Shown: positions 16,527 to 24,931 of the stretch, piece after piece
How positions within the stretch are numbered: position 1 is the stretch's first letter
Layout of the letters: each line of letters opens with the position of its first letter
Assembly (NCBI RefSeq): GCF_002091675.1
Contig: NZ_BDAE01000011.1
Location: 1-64,000, forward strand
DNA from: Pseudomonas luteola NBRC 103146
GTDB lineage: Bacteria; Pseudomonadota; Gammaproteobacteria; Pseudomonadales; Pseudomonadaceae
Direction of reading: 5' to 3'
DNA: 64,000 nucleotides
Program-made: the position numbers and the translations under genes
The notes under the pieces: generated by a model
What the model saw: the letters and a program-made list of their open reading frames with translations, nothing else
Databases searched by the model: none
What the model was told of the DNA's origin: nothing

Positions 16527-16742
16527 CTACCCTTTATGCGTTGGCGCCGATACGGACGTACTTCCGCGAGGACCCGCAAGCCCCCAGGCAATCAGCCCCA
16601 CGACTGGCAGAATGATAATAAGCAGTGTCCAGAAGATCTTCTTGTTACTGGTGCTGTCGCTGCGAATCACGCTAACGATAGCCCAGATATCCAGCAAGAA
16701 GACGATGAAACCGATGACACCGCCTATAGTTGAGTTAATCAT
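16527..16742 (-). CDS. Small PLDc_N-domain membrane protein
   Basis: A 71-aa protein with two transmembrane helices: G-G-V-I-G-F-I-V-F-L-L-D-I-W-A-I at about residues 6-22 and W-T-L-L-I-I-I-L-P-V-V-G-L-I-A-W at about 38-55. They flank a charged loop, and the second ends W-G-L-A-G-P-R. This is the PLDc_N (phospholipase D N-terminal-like) two-helix module often found as a stand-alone small protein. Function is unknown. ATG 16742 follows GGAGAGCACCC; the frame is open to 16865 without homology. It lies 94 bp after mtnC on the same strand. Confidence 0.82.
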   Translation of the reverse strand: MINSTIGGVIGFIVFLLDIWAIVSVIRSDSTSNKKIFWTLLIIILPVVGLIAWGLAGPRGSTSVSAPTHKG

Positions 16743-16836
16743 GGGTGCTCTCCAATTCAGTTCCGGTAAAATTGGGACTGCGCACCCGAGGCGGTAGTTC
16801 GCCTCAAACGACCGAATGTCGCTGATATCCCTTTTG

Positions 16837-17520
16837 TCAGAGCGCCAGAGGGTCGATTTCAGCAAAGCTTTTCACGCAAGGGTGACCGGCCAGATCGCCG
16901 CCCTCGCGAACCAGGCCACAGGTTTTCATACCGGCAGACCGGGCAGCATCCAGCTCCTCGACAACATCCGATAAGAAGAGAATTTCATCGGCCTGATGCG
17001 TGGTTGCGCTGGCGATACGGCTATAGGAAGCGGCTTCACGCTTGCCTCCGGTCATCGTATCGAAGTAGCCGGAAAACAGCGGCGTCAGGTCTCCAGCCTC
17101 GGAACAACCGAAGATGAGCTTTTGCGCCTGCACAGAGCCGGAAGAATAGACGTAAAGCGCAATCCCCAGCGCATGCCAGCGCCGAAGGGCTTCGACGGCA
17201 TCCGGATAGACGTGCCCTTTCAGCTCGCCGGCCTTGTAGCCCTGTGCCCAGATCATGCCCTGCAAGGCCTTGAGCGGTGTAACCTTACGATCCTCAGCGA
17301 TCCAGCCCAGCAGAATCTCGATGACGCGCTCGGTATCGGCAGTCAACTCCCCGGCCTCGGCGCGCACCGCATCCAGCTGCTCTGCCACTGCCACCTCCTG
17401 AGCATGCTCACGCACATAGCCCGGCAGATGCTTGGCCGCAAAAGGAAACAGGACATCAAAGACAAAGCTGACCGCGCTGGTCGTGCCCTCGATATCGGTC
17501 AGGATAGCGCGAATAGTCAT
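16837..17520 (-). CDS. mtnC: Enolase-phosphatase MtnC (acireductone synthase)
   Basis: A 227-aa HAD-superfamily enzyme that enolises and dephosphorylates 2,3-diketo-5-methylthiopentyl-1-phosphate to acireductone. The HAD motif I-L-T-D-I-E-G-T-T is at residues 6-14, the motif-II Y-S-S-G-S-V at mid-protein, a lysine in T-G-G-K-R, and the acidic motif L-F-L-S-D-V-V-E-E. Length matches the family. The start ATG overlaps the mtnD stop by 4 bp (ATGA). It is the last mtn gene of the MFS-mtnB-mtnD-mtnC operon. Confidence 0.95.
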   Translation of the reverse strand: MTIRAILTDIEGTTSAVSFVFDVLFPFAAKHLPGYVREHAQEVAVAEQLDAVRAEAGELTADTERVIEILLGWIAEDRKVTPLKALQGMIWAQGYKAGELKGHVYPDAVEALRRWHALGIALYVYSSGSVQAQKLIFGCSEAGDLTPLFSGYFDTMTGGKREAASYSRIASATTHQADEILFLSDVVEELDAARSAGMKTCGLVREGGDLAGHPCVKSFAEIDPLAL

Positions 17521-18068
17521 GCATCTGCCTCCAGGCGTGGAAAACGGGAAGCAATGTCTTCCCCAGTGAACTGGGCGATCCATCCCTCAGGATTATTGAA
17601 CAGCCGGATCGCAACGAAGTTGGGCTCTTCGCTCATATCGAACCAGTGCGGTGTACCGGCGGGTACTGAAATCAGGTCATTCTTCTCGCACAGTACGGCA
17701 TAGATATATTCGCCGATATGCAAGGTAAAGAGGCCACGCCCGGCCACGAAAAAGCGGACCTCATCCTCTGCATGACGATGCTCGTCCAGAAACTTGGCGC
17801 GCAGCTCGGCTTTCTGAGGATGATCAGCCTTCATGCTGATCACATCCACGGTCTGATAGCCGCGCTCCTGGATAAGACGATCAATCTCGGGACGATAGGC
17901 GGCAATCACTTCTTCCTGGCTCGCCCCCGGCGCTACAGGCGCCGTGGCCTGCCAGCGTTCGAATCGAACGCCTACTTCGGCCAGCGTTGCCGCGATATGA
18001 TCACCCTGGGTAAGCACCTTGTTGGGCTGCTCGGGATGGGACTCATGGTAGACAGTCAGGCGGCTCAT
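17517..18068 (-). CDS. mtnD: Acireductone dioxygenase MtnD
   Basis: A 183-aa cupin metalloenzyme that cleaves acireductone with O2, giving the 2-keto precursor of methionine when iron-bound or an off-pathway product when nickel-bound. The metal-binding motif H-R-H-A-E-D-E and the downstream P-H-W-F-D-M histidine are visible. Length fits (about 180 aa). It overlaps mtnB at its start and mtnC at its end, each by 4 bp, so the three are translationally coupled. Confidence 0.96.
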   Translation of the reverse strand: MSRLTVYHESHPEQPNKVLTQGDHIAATLAEVGVRFERWQATAPVAPGASQEEVIAAYRPEIDRLIQERGYQTVDVISMKADHPQKAELRAKFLDEHRHAEDEVRFFVAGRGLFTLHIGEYIYAVLCEKNDLISVPAGTPHWFDMSEEPNFVAIRLFNNPEGWIAQFTGEDIASRFPRLEADA

Positions 18069-18682
18069 GTCCGGATACTCAATATTTTAAGTTCACATTC
18101 GAAAAGAAACTCGAACGCCTCGATCTGGCGCAAGGCATCGCTCATACGAGCCCCCCAAGTATAGAGACCATGACCACGAATCAAATACCCCACGCAGTCT
18201 GGATGCGTGTCGAGCCATGTCTGAACATGCGTGGCAAGCCGGGCGATGTCCTGATCGTTTTCAAAGATCGGTACCAGTACCCTGCCCTCGTGGGTCGTGA
18301 TACCGCTGAAGGCCTTCTGCAGCTCATAGTCATGCAGTACCAGCGCCTCGTCGGCAACCATCCGGGACAGAACCGTGGCATTAACCGAATGCGTATGCAG
18401 CACCGCGCCAATCTCCGGCTTCCATCGATACAGCTGGGTATGCAGCAGCGTTTCGGCCGACGGCTTCTTGCCGGGCTCCAGGCTGTTACCTTCTAGGTCC
18501 GTTACGAGCACATCATCCAGGCCCAACTGTCCCTTGTGCTTGCCTGAGACGGTAAGCAACGCGCGGGTCTCGGACAGCCGGGCAGAGTAATTGCTACTGG
18601 TTGCTGGAGACCATCCCCGACTGTAGAGAAACTGACCCGCCTCAATGATTTGCTGCGCCAGCAGCTCCCGATGATTCATCAT
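18065..18682 (-). CDS. mtnB: Methylthioribulose-1-phosphate dehydratase MtnB
   Basis: A 205-aa class-II aldolase-fold dehydratase of the methionine salvage pathway. The zinc motif H-T-H-S-V-N-A-T is present, along with T-H-E-G-R-V with a likely catalytic Glu and the third zinc histidine in R-G-H-G-L-Y-T-W-G. The start ATG-ATG lies 41 bp inside the end of the MFS transporter gene, with GGAAG in that overlap as ribosome site. MtnA and MtnK/MtnP functions are not encoded in this window. Confidence 0.95.
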   Translation of the reverse strand: MMNHRELLAQQIIEAGQFLYSRGWSPATSSNYSARLSETRALLTVSGKHKGQLGLDDVLVTDLEGNSLEPGKKPSAETLLHTQLYRWKPEIGAVLHTHSVNATVLSRMVADEALVLHDYELQKAFSGITTHEGRVLVPIFENDQDIARLATHVQTWLDTHPDCVGYLIRGHGLYTWGARMSDALRQIEAFEFLFECELKILSIRT

Positions 18683-19841
18683 GATGTCGATCTTCCAAAC
18701 GCGTAATGATCATGCATGCCCCCACCAGCGCTGCCAGGCTGGCGAAGCCGAATGTCCAGGCAGGACCCAACACCTGCCAGCTATAACCGGAGTAAAACGC
18801 CCCCAAGGCGCCTCCGGTTCCCGACAGTGCAGCATACAGTGCCTGCCCCTGCCCTTGATGTCTGTTTCCGAAACGGCGCTGGATGAAATGGATCGCCGAT
18901 GCATGAAAACAACCAAATGTAGCCGCATGAATGACCTGGGCAAAGAGCAGAACCCCCAGGTGATCGGCAAGATGCCCCAACAGCAGCCAGCGCAGCGCTG
19001 CAAGCAGAAAGCTGGCCGCAAGTACCTGTCTCAGGCTGAACAGGGTCAGCAAACGAGGCATGACCAAAAAGATCAGCACCTCCGCCACAACCCCTACTGC
19101 CCACAAGAGACCGATCGTGCCGCGAGCATAACCCAGGTTTTCCAGGTGTATCGTTAGAAAGGTGTAATAAGGCCCATGGGAGAGCTGCATGAGGCAGGCC
19201 CCCAAATAAAAAGCCATGACGCCCGGTTGACGCAGACAACCCATGAGTCCGCCTTCGCTTCCGCTGTTTTCCAGTTTTACCGCAAGAGGCGACGGAACCC
19301 AGATACTGCCTATGACAATACCGGCCATGATGACCAGCAGGCCGGCTGGGTACAGATCAAGACTGAAATGCTCGAACAGCTTGCCCAGCCCTACCACTGC
19401 TGCAATAAACCCGACGGATCCCCAGAGGCGAATGCGGCTATACAGCGAAGCCTGTTCACGCAGGTGTGCCAGGGTAATGGCTTCAAACTGTGGCAGCACC
19501 GCGTGCCAGAAGAACGCATGGGCCGCCATGACCAGGGCGAGCCAGGCGTAGCTATGACTGAGGTAAATCCCCGCAAAGCAGATGAGCGTGCAGCAGGCGC
19601 CGAAACGAACAATGGTCAACCGCTTACCGGTACGGTCGCCCAGCCACCCCCAGAGATTGGGTGCCAGGCAGCGCATCAGCATGGGAATAGCGACCAGTTG
19701 ACCGATATGCTCGCTGGAAAACCCCAAATGATGAAAGTAGAGCGACAGAAACGGCGCCGTTGCGCCCAGCAAGGCGAAGTAGAAGAAATAAAAACTGGAC
19801 AGACGCCAATAAGGAATCGGCATTGACTCATGTGTATTCAT
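18642..19841 (-). CDS. MFS transporter, HcaT / phenylpropionate-permease-like
   Basis: A 399-aa protein with twelve hydrophobic helices. The N-terminal Y-F-F-Y-F-A-L-L-G-A-T-A-P-F-L-S-L-Y pattern and the cytoplasmic loop L-G-D-R-T-G-K-R match the MFS_1-like family that contains E. coli HcaT and LacY-type symporters. Despite the HcaT resemblance, no aromatic-acid catabolic genes are near. It is the first gene of the operon with mtnB-D-C and overlaps mtnB by 41 bp, so a role in uptake or release of a salvage-pathway compound is possible but inferred. The ribosome site before ATG 19841 is weak. Confidence 0.88.
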   Translation of the reverse strand: MNTHESMPIPYWRLSSFYFFYFALLGATAPFLSLYFHHLGFSSEHIGQLVAIPMLMRCLAPNLWGWLGDRTGKRLTIVRFGACCTLICFAGIYLSHSYAWLALVMAAHAFFWHAVLPQFEAITLAHLREQASLYSRIRLWGSVGFIAAVVGLGKLFEHFSLDLYPAGLLVIMAGIVIGSIWVPSPLAVKLENSGSEGGLMGCLRQPGVMAFYLGACLMQLSHGPYYTFLTIHLENLGYARGTIGLLWAVGVVAEVLIFLVMPRLLTLFSLRQVLAASFLLAALRWLLLGHLADHLGVLLFAQVIHAATFGCFHASAIHFIQRRFGNRHQGQGQALYAALSGTGGALGAFYSGYSWQVLGPAWTFGFASLAALVGACMIITRLEDRHHDESSGAAGAANH

Positions 19842-19890
19842 GCAGTGCCCGAGTAGGCCGGTACAGCTGATCAGCGGCGTGCCTATTCAT

Positions 19891-19915
19891 GCAGCTGCCC
19901 TCCACGGGCAGCTGC
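19891..19915. repeat. Perfect 10-bp stem-loop between aroC and the MFS gene
   Basis: GCAGCTGCCC (19891-19900) and GGGCAGCTGC (19906-19915) flank a 5-base loop. It sits in the 108-bp gap between aroC and the MFS gene, both leftward. No T-run follows on the minus strand, so it may be a transcript-processing or attenuation structure rather than a terminator. Confidence 0.45.
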
Positions 19916-19949
19916 AGTTGAACCTGTCTATAGGCTGATAAGCCCGCAA

Positions 19950-21041
19950 TCAGAGCTGACCCAGGACAGGCGTTCCTACGTGTACATCCGCATTCTGGGC
20001 ACGATGTCGCAGGTAGTGATCCATCAGGACGAGCGCCATCATCGCCTCGGCAATCGGGGTGGCCCGAATACCAACGCAAGGATCGTGGCGGCCCTTGGTT
20101 ATCACATCAACGGGCTGGCCATTCACATCGATGGAACGGCCAGACGTGGTAATGCTTGAGGTAGGCTTGAGCGCCAGATGCGCTACGATTGGCTGCCCCG
20201 AGGAAATGCCTCCCAGTACACCGCCGGCGTTGTTGCTGAGAAAGCCTTCGGGGGTAAGCTCATCGCGGTGCTCGGTGCCCCGCTGCGCTACACTGGCAAA
20301 TCCGGCACCAATCTCAACGCCTTTCACGGCGTTGACGCTCATGAGTGCATAAGCCAGCTCGGCATCCAGGCGATCGAAAATCGGCTCACCCAGGCCCGGC
20401 GGAACGCCATCGGCCACGACCGTGACCCGGGCACCTACCGAATCCTGATCGCGACGCAGCTGATCCATGTACGCTTCCAGCTCCGGCACCTTGGCTGGAT
20501 CAGGACAGAAGAACGCATTCTCCTCCACACTATCCCAGGTCTTGAACGGAATTTCGATAGGACCGAGCTGGCTCATGTAGCCCCGGACACGGATGCCCTT
20601 GGTCGCCAGAAACTTCTTGGCAATGGCGCCAGCCGCAACCCGCATGGATGTTTCACGAGCAGAGCTGCGGCCACCGCCACGGTAGTCACGCAACCCGTAT
20701 TTATGGTGATAGGTATAGTCCGCGTGAGCTGGGCGGAACAGGTCCTTGATGGCAGAGTAGTCCTTTGACTTCTGGTCGGTGTTGCGAATCAGCAAAGCGA
20801 TAGGCGTACCCGTGGTGACGCCTTCGAACACGCCAGACAAGATCTCGACCTCATCCGGCTCCTGGCGCTGGGTAGTATGCCGACTGGTGCCCGGCTTGCG
20901 ACGGTCCAGATCATGTTGAAGGTCAGCCAACGCCAACGGCAGCCCCGGTGGGCATCCGTCTACAATCGCGACCAGCCCGGGCCCATGGCTCTCGCCAGCC
21001 GTGGTAACAGTGAACAATGTGCCAAAGGTATTGCCGGACAT
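19950..21041 (-). CDS. aroC: Chorismate synthase AroC
   Basis: A 363-aa FMN-dependent enzyme for the last shikimate-pathway step, 5-enolpyruvylshikimate-3-phosphate to chorismate. The start M-S-G-N-T-F-G-x-L-F and G-E-S-H-G-P signature are at the N-terminus. [14 protein letters not shown] and the C-terminal [10 protein letters not shown] signature are all intact. GGAG lies 9 bases before ATG 21041; the frame remains open to 21092 but homology begins at 21041. It is a leftward gene, divergent from the hydrolase gene at 21220. Confidence 0.97.
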   Translation of the reverse strand: MSGNTFGTLFTVTTAGESHGPGLVAIVDGCPPGLPLALADLQHDLDRRKPGTSRHTTQRQEPDEVEILSGVFEGVTTGTPIALLIRNTDQKSKDYSAIKDLFRPAHADYTYHHKYGLRDYRGGGRSSARETSMRVAAGAIAKKFLATKGIRVRGYMSQLGPIEIPFKTWDSVEENAFFCPDPAKVPELEAYMDQLRRDQDSVGARVTVVADGVPPGLGEPIFDRLDAELAYALMSVNAVKGVEIGAGFASVAQRGTEHRDELTPEGFLSNNAGGVLGGISSGQPIVAHLALKPTSSITTSGRSIDVNGQPVDVITKGRHDPCVGIRATPIAEAMMALVLMDHYLRHRAQNADVHVGTPVLGQL

Positions 21042-21219
21042 GTCGCAAAGCTCCGCAGAATCGATGGACCGGAGCCTATCCAGCGCCGGCACAGAAAGCG
21101 AACGAGTATACCTTCTGGCTTTCCCGAGTTCATCTTTAGAACCCTAACCGTTACGCTGCGTCCAATTACGGGTTACCGGAACCGTCCGGTGCCCTTTGTT
21201 TATGGTCATGAGTGCTGTG

Positions 21220-22182
21220 ATGTCCCGCCTGTTTGTTCTGCTGTGTTGCCTTCTGACGCTACCCGCATTCGCGGCCAGGGGGCCGATCCTGTATCACCCT
21301 ATCAACCTTGAGACGGCCAACGGAACGCTGTATGGCAGCCTGGTCATGCCGGAAAGTCACAAGCCACAGCCGGTAGCTCTTATCATTGCAGGTTCCGGGC
21401 CTACAGACCGTGACGGCAATAACCCCATGGCGCGTAACTTTGCCTTGAAACGCCTGGCCGAGGCCCTGGCTGAGAACGGTATTGCCAGCGTTCGCTATGA
21501 CAAGCGTGGCGTTGCACAAAGTATGCCTGCTGCGCCACGAGAAGAAGACTTGAGCGTCCCACGCTATGTTGCAGATATCGTCGCGTGGTCGAAAAAGCTC
21601 CACTCAGACCCGCGTTTTACAAAATTGATCCTGATCGGCCATAGCGAAGGCGCCCTCATGGCCAGCCTCGCTGCCAACGATGCAGGTGCCGATGCCCTGA
21701 TTACCTTGTCGGGAAGTGGCCGCCCTATCGACGACGTGTTGCGCGAGCAATTGGCAACCAAGCTGTCCCCTGCGCTGCTGGCCAGCGCACAATGGATCAT
21801 GGATCAGCTGGATAAAGGCCAGATGCAGCTTCAGGTACCGGAGCCCCTGATGGTGCTGTTTCGCCCTAGCGTTCAGCCTTACCTGATCACCCTCTTCCGG
21901 GAGAATCCCGCCCAGGCCTTCGCTCAGGTCAAGGCTCCGGCATTGATCATCCAGGGCAAGCATGACATTCAGGTAGACATCAAGGATGCCGAGGCGCTTA
22001 AACGGGCAAGGCCCGAGGCCGAGCTGGCACTGATTCCCGGTATGAATCATATGCTCAGAATCACGTCAGCCAATGTCGAAGCTCAGCTTTCCACCTACAA
22101 CAACCCGGATCTTCCATTAGCGGGCGAATTGGTGGAGCGAATGACCGCCTTCATTCAGGAAAAAGTCTCTAGTCCACGCTGA
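21220..22182 (+). CDS. Secreted alpha/beta hydrolase (serine hydrolase family)
   Basis: A product of about 320 aa with a signal peptide (M-S-R-L-F-V-L-L-C-C-L-L to A-F-A). The alpha/beta-hydrolase core has the oxyanion-side motif I-I-A-G-S-G-P-T-D-R-D-G-N, nucleophile elbow G-H-S-E-G-A-L, an acidic loop at G-K-H-D-I-Q and a catalytic His in P-G-M-N-H-M-L. The G-S-G-P-T-D-R-D-G-N element is typical of periplasmic hydrolases annotated as esterase/dienelactone-hydrolase-like. Substrate unknown. The start is ambiguous among ATG 21202, 21208 and 21220; 21220 gives the most compact signal peptide. It is divergent from aroC. Confidence 0.85.
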   Translation: MSRLFVLLCCLLTLPAFAARGPILYHPINLETANGTLYGSLVMPESHKPQPVALIIAGSGPTDRDGNNPMARNFALKRLAEALAENGIASVRYDKRGVAQSMPAAPREEDLSVPRYVADIVAWSKKLHSDPRFTKLILIGHSEGALMASLAANDAGADALITLSGSGRPIDDVLREQLATKLSPALLASAQWIMDQLDKGQMQLQVPEPLMVLFRPSVQPYLITLFRENPAQAFAQVKAPALIIQGKHDIQVDIKDAEALKRARPEAELALIPGMNHMLRITSANVEAQLSTYNNPDLPLAGELVERMTAFIQEKVSSPR

Positions 22183-22239
22183 TTTGGCCGATATAGCGAT
22201 TTGAATTACCCCATGCGGAGGTAGAAAAGGATCGCGGCC

Positions 22240-23046
22240 ATGACTGAAACCGATATTGAAGAACCCACTACCGCCGAGGAAACCGCCCCTGAGAAGCAGA
22301 CGCATCCCTGGGCCGAGCTCGGACCGGAACATTTTTATCTGCTGCGTCTGACACCGTTGCCCACGGATCGTATTACCGGGCCTCGCCCGCTGCGCTTTGT
22401 GCAGTTTGGCAAGACCGAACGGCATGGAGACGATCTGAGCGTTTTATCGTTGAGCATTCAGCTGCCCGGACAGCGCGTTCACCGTGATCAAAATTTCCTG
22501 AATATCTGGGCTGATCACGAGAACAAGGAGATCCGCTTCACCGCCGAACCCGGCGGACTTGAAGGCGGACTGTTGCAAGTCGAGCCATCCAATCGTGGCC
22601 TGGGCCGCTTTCTGTTAGCTCAGGGCATTGCATGGGCCAAGACCAAGTGGGGCCACTACAAGGTGGCCAACCTTGATCTGCCAGCCCGTGATGGATTTGT
22701 CGAGGAGATGCGCAAGCGCCGCGACCATGCACTGGAAGCTCAGGGTTTTACCCTTACCTATCTTGAGGGGCAAACCCTCAAGGCCATCTGTAGCGCGCCC
22801 AAGGCCAGCGAGCTTAAAAGCGAATGGAACATGGATAAGGTGCAGGTGCTTTCCCTGCTGGATGTAGGCAGCATGCTGGAACAGGCGGACAAGAACCTGC
22901 ATGAGCGTGACCTCAGCGTGTTCAAGCTGCAGGAGCAGATTGCCGCCTACCGTCGTGACGACGCGGGCCTCAAGTTCACCATGGCGTGCCTAACGGCGTT
23001 CTGCCTCTTCGAGGCCGGGCTGCTGATTTGGATGGTGTTTCATTGA
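22240..23046 (+). CDS. Uncharacterised GNAT-like protein with coiled coil and C-terminal membrane anchor
   Basis: A 268-aa protein I do not recognise as a named family. About residues 1-20 are acidic and disordered. The central part contains S-N-R-G-L-G-R-F-L-L-A-Q-G-I-A-W-A at roughly residues 113-129, which looks like the acetyl-CoA pyrophosphate-binding motif A of GNAT acetyltransferases. A-L-E-A-Q-G-F-T-L-T-Y follows, like the closing GNAT segment. Residues about 205-240 are heptad-rich (possible coiled coil), and the C-terminus is a single transmembrane helix ending W-M-V-F-H. It would be a tail-anchored cytoplasmic protein. It lies 57 bp after the hydrolase gene and may be cotranscribed with it. 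Confidence 0.75.
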   Translation: MTETDIEEPTTAEETAPEKQTHPWAELGPEHFYLLRLTPLPTDRITGPRPLRFVQFGKTERHGDDLSVLSLSIQLPGQRVHRDQNFLNIWADHENKEIRFTAEPGGLEGGLLQVEPSNRGLGRFLLAQGIAWAKTKWGHYKVANLDLPARDGFVEEMRKRRDHALEAQGFTLTYLEGQTLKAICSAPKASELKSEWNMDKVQVLSLLDVGSMLEQADKNLHERDLSVFKLQEQIAAYRRDDAGLKFTMACLTAFCLFEAGLLIWMVFH

Positions 23047-23053
23047 GCCAAAA

Positions 23054-23093
23054 GGCTTCAGGCGTTACAGCTACGCCTGAAGCCGATGTTTTT
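23054..23093 (+). terminator. Terminator after the GNAT-like gene, with an overlapping second hairpin
   Basis: GGCTTCAGGCGT (23054-23065) pairs perfectly with ACGCCTGAAGCC (23073-23084) and is followed by GATGTTTTT. A second inverted repeat GCCGAT/ATCGGC (23082-23099) shares three bases with the first stem and has the T-run in its loop. The rest of the 194-bp gap before the RimK-like gene's stop holds only a short imperfect hairpin (23131-23149). Confidence 0.8.
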
Positions 23094-23240
23094 ATCGGCA
23101 CTCTTTCGGTACGTAGTTACCGGGATTGAGAACCGTCCTTCCAGGGCGGTCAGTCCGAGGATAAAAGCTACGCTTTGGTTAAATCTCCGACCGCTTTGCG
23201 GGGCACTTTAGCGTCCAAATGTTTTTAAGAACATCAGTGA

Positions 23241-24734
23241 TCACCAACGCTGACCGTTGCGCTGCAACTCCAACCGGCGGATGAACTCCTCCAGGATCAA
23301 CGCATACAGATCATCCTTCAGGACGGCATCCTCGATCCCTGAGTCGATATTGGGATTGTCGTTGACCTCGATGACCGCCATTCGCTCGCCCGCCTGCTTG
23401 AGGTCAACTCCGTACAGGCCGTCGCCGATAAGGTTGGCAGTACGAACCGCCAGCTCGACCACTTCATGAGGTGCCTCCTGAATGGGCACGGTACGAAAGT
23501 CACCACTGCTCTCGACCGCACCGGCGCTGTGATCGTAGATCTGCCAATGCCCTTTCGACATGAAGTACTGACAGGCAAAGATCGGCTCCTGGTTGAGCAC
23601 GCCTATGCGCCAGTCATAGTCGGTATAAAAGAACTCCTGGGCCAGGAGCAGCACGGAGCGCTCGAACAACTCGGCGCTCGCCTTGTTCAACTCCTCCTGA
23701 TTGGAGACTTTCATAACGCCACGCGAGAACGAGCCATCCGGAATCTTTAGCACCAGCGGAAAGCCCAGCCGCTCCCCTACCGTTGCCAACTGGGCGGCAT
23801 TGTCCTTGTACAGGATTTCCGTCTTGGGCATGTCCAGCTTGTGTGCTTTGAGCAAATCCGCCAGATAGACTTTATTAGTGCATCGCAGGATCGAGCGGGG
23901 ATCATCCATTACCACCAACCCCTCGCTTTCCGCTTTTTTGGCGAAACGATACGTGTGGTGATCAATGGCAGTTGTCTCACGGATAAACAGCGCATCGAAC
24001 TCCGAAAGACGCGAGTAATCCTTTTTCTCGATCAACTCAACATCGATTCCCAGACGTTTGCCAATCCGGACAAAGCTCTTCAGAGCCTTGGCATCAGAAG
24101 GCGGGAACGCTTCTTTCGGGTCATGCAGAATGGCCATTTCGAAACGATATTTTTCTCTTACGCGCGGCTTGAGCCAGACCTGCCGACTAAAACCATCCAG
24201 GGCATTGGCAAAAAGGTCTTCCTGAGCTTCGTGCAGCTTGTGTATGGCTCCCAGCTTGACGCCCCCAATATGCCAGCCCTCACGATTGCGGCGAAAATCC
24301 ACGAGCAGCAGTGGACTGGGGAAAGCTTCAAACAGCTGGCGGGCCAGATCCTGCAAGGCTTCGATATCGGTTCGCCCAAAGTACAGGGTCAACGTGAACC
24401 CATCAGCACTGGCGTAGGGATGGCCCTTCAAGGCCTTGCTTAGTAACCTGTCGAGATCTTCCAGAGCCAGGTTATAGATGGATTTACGGGAGAGCTCACT
24501 GATCGTGCGAACGGAGGGAATTACCTTGTGACCCCGGGCCTCTGCCAGTAATGAGCAGTAATACCCGTGCCCTAGGTACTTCTGGTTACGGCACAGGTTG
24601 ATGACCTGCACACGCTTGCCGTTATCTTGCTCATTTGACTGCTCAAGGTATTCCTGGGCAGTGATAACGTCTTCGCTCGGATAATAGGATGACCAATCCT
24701 CCTTGCGCTCGACGATGATATACAGCTTGCTCAC
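23241..24734 (-). CDS. RimK-like ATP-grasp ligase with N-terminal RLAN-type domain
   Basis: A 497-aa protein, much longer than RimK (about 300 aa). Residues about 1-200 form an extra N-terminal domain of the RimK-like ATP-grasp (RLAN) type. An ATP-grasp region follows, with lysine segments such as P-L-V-L-K-I-P-D-G-S-F-S-R-G-V and the metal-binding end I-E-V-N-D-N-P-N-I-D-S-G. ATP-grasp ligases join a carboxylate to an amine, often adding Glu-like residues to peptides or proteins. GTG 24734 is the start: AGGAGG lies 6 bases upstream and the frame's further 40 codons are non-homologous. It is divergent (197-bp gap) from a GNAT/C39-peptidase gene, a pairing I recall as conserved in proteobacteria. 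Confidence 0.88.
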   Translation of the reverse strand: MSKLYIIVERKEDWSSYYPSEDVITAQEYLEQSNEQDNGKRVQVINLCRNQKYLGHGYYCSLLAEARGHKVIPSVRTISELSRKSIYNLALEDLDRLLSKALKGHPYASADGFTLTLYFGRTDIEALQDLARQLFEAFPSPLLLVDFRRNREGWHIGGVKLGAIHKLHEAQEDLFANALDGFSRQVWLKPRVREKYRFEMAILHDPKEAFPPSDAKALKSFVRIGKRLGIDVELIEKKDYSRLSEFDALFIRETTAIDHHTYRFAKKAESEGLVVMDDPRSILRCTNKVYLADLLKAHKLDMPKTEILYKDNAAQLATVGERLGFPLVLKIPDGSFSRGVMKVSNQEELNKASAELFERSVLLLAQEFFYTDYDWRIGVLNQEPIFACQYFMSKGHWQIYDHSAGAVESSGDFRTVPIQEAPHEVVELAVRTANLIGDGLYGVDLKQAGERMAVIEVNDNPNIDSGIEDAVLKDDLYALILEEFIRRLELQRNGQRW

Positions 24735-24931
24735 AACACCTCCTCGGTGCAGATAATCGCCTTGGGAGCCTATTACCAACGTTCCTGTCAAACGACTCAG
24801 GTTCGGTCTGTACCAATTGATGGACAGACGAAAACTACGTAACACAGCCTCCATTAACCGCGGCTTAACCGCACTGCTGAGGACCGAGCGACTGTCTTTG
24901 AGGCGCTTGACCTGGCTAGGGATTCACACAA

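Noticed and set aside
23100-23240. Hairpins with GGA in the GNAT-like / RimK-like gap as a possible Rsm-type regulatory RNA
   Set aside because: The minus-strand stem is imperfect, only one GGA lies in a loop and no promoter is visible; the evidence is too thin for an RNA gene.
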